Below, piece after piece: positions 6,055-6,597 of a stretch of DNA of 6,597 nt. The stretch comes from Alphaproteobacteria bacterium (lineage in GTDB: Bacteria; Pseudomonadota; Alphaproteobacteria; Rhodobacterales; Rhodobacteraceae), in contig JAUHWJ010000116.1 in assembly GCA_030424705.1 (NCBI GenBank), positions 1-6,597 of the forward strand. The letters run 5' to 3'. A program made the position numbers and the translations under genes. Numbering within the stretch: position 1 is the stretch's first letter; each line of letters begins with the position of its first letter. The notes beneath the pieces are model-generated. The model saw only the letters and a list, made by a program, of their open reading frames with translations. It searched no databases and had not been told where the DNA came from.

Positions 6055-6597
6055 ATGTTCCGCTTCCCGGCCCCGAGGGCGAGAGCCGCGCTCGCAGCCC
6101 TCATCCTGCCGCTGGCGCTCGCCGCGCCGGCCCATGCCCAGACGCTCGTGATCGCGCGCGACATGGACGTGAACTCGCTCGATCCGCATCGCGGCTTCTG
6201 CGACACCTGCCAGATCGTCTTCTCCTCGGTCTATGAGCGGCTGGTGGACCTGGCGGCGGACAACAAGACGATCATCCCGCTCCTCGCCGAAAGCTGGACC
6301 TCCAACGAGAACCAGACCGTCTATACGTTCACGCTGAACGCCGGCGCGAAGTTCGCGGACGGCAGCCCTGTGACTTCGGCCGAGGTGAAGTGGAGCCTGG
6401 AGCGGCTCGCCAACCTGAAGGCCGATCCGGGCTTCCTGATGGACGGGCTCGCCTCCATCGAGACGCCGGATGCGCGGACGGTCGTCATCACCATGGCGGC
6501 GCCGAATTCTGAGCTGCTCGGCATTCTCGCGGCGCCCTACGCCTCCATCGTCAACGCGAAGGTGGCGGAGGCGGCGGGCGCTGCGTCCGGCGCGGGG
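6055..6597 (+). CDS. ABC transporter substrate-binding protein, SBP_bac_5 family (N-terminal part)
   Basis: This open frame gives the first 181 residues of a periplasmic binding protein of the oligopeptide/dipeptide/opine/nickel class; it runs off the window end with no stop. A signal peptide is clear (Arg-rich start, hydrophobic core at about 11-24, probable cleavage after A-H-A at residue 28, then Q-T-L-V-I-A). The mature part shows the family's early signature: N-S-L-D-P-H-R at 40-46, V-Y-E-R-L-V, P-L-L-A-E-S-W and F-A-D-G-S-P-V-T-S-A-E-V-K-W-S-L-E-R-L, then an A-P-N-S-E-L-L segment. Two cysteines in F-C-D-T-C-Q (49 and 52) could form a disulfide. The start has GAGGAG at 6042-6047, seven bases before ATG. 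It follows the transketolase by 40 bases with no obvious terminator, so it is probably in the same operon. The permease and ATPase genes would be expected downstream. The family also imports non-peptides, so the ligand may be a small amine or sugar derivative. Confidence 0.93.
   Translation, partial: MFRFPAPRARAALAALILPLALAAPAHAQTLVIARDMDVNSLDPHRGFCDTCQIVFSSVYERLVDLAADNKTIIPLLAESWTSNENQTVYTFTLNAGAKFADGSPVTSAEVKWSLERLANLKADPGFLMDGLASIETPDARTVVITMAAPNSELLGILAAPYASIVNAKVAEAAGAASGAG

Noticed and set aside
1..6597. tRNA, rRNA, CRISPR array, insertion sequence or attachment site
   Set aside because: No spaced direct repeats, transposase motifs, terminal inverted repeats or cloverleaf-like sequence were seen; nearly all bases are coding.

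Overview
The window is a very GC-rich, gene-dense bacterial segment with strong Shine-Dalgarno sites, heavy G/C at third codon positions and no gene-free stretch above 100 bases. The gene families present (a TRAP transporter, a GlxA-type AraC regulator, a split transketolase and an oligopeptide-type ABC binding protein) suggest an alphaproteobacterium of the Rhodobacterales/Rhizobiales kind. This taxonomic call is an inference from family content and composition, not from a marker gene.

Layout. Bases 1-1363 (+) hold the end of a TRAP transporter operon: the C-terminus of the large membrane subunit (DctM), then a complete periplasmic solute receptor (DctP). Bases 1350-2779 (-) hold a GlxA-family regulator (DJ-1/PfpI-like domain plus AraC helix-turn-helix) followed by a small uncharacterised 110-residue protein, whose end overlaps the end of dctP by 14 bases tail to tail. 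A 96-base divergent promoter region (2780-2875) carries repeated GCCTG units and a GC-rich hairpin. Bases 2876-6597 (+) hold a tightly packed operon: a class III PLP aminotransferase, the N- and C-terminal subunits of a split transketolase, and the start of an SBP_bac_5 substrate-binding protein that runs off the window.

How the genes may work together. The aminotransferase and TktN overlap by four bases, TktN and TktC are two bases apart, and the ABC binding protein follows after 40 bases, so the four are probably co-transcribed. The regulator sits divergently and is the obvious candidate controller. GlxA-type regulators often respond to amines or amino acids. The simplest model is therefore uptake of an amine- or amino-sugar-like compound by the ABC importer, removal or transfer of its amino group by the aminotransferase, and ketol transfer by the transketolase pair. 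The substrate cannot be read from the sequence. The combination of a dedicated aminotransferase with a divergent split transketolase is the most interesting feature of the window. The TRAP operon may be a separate neighbouring unit.
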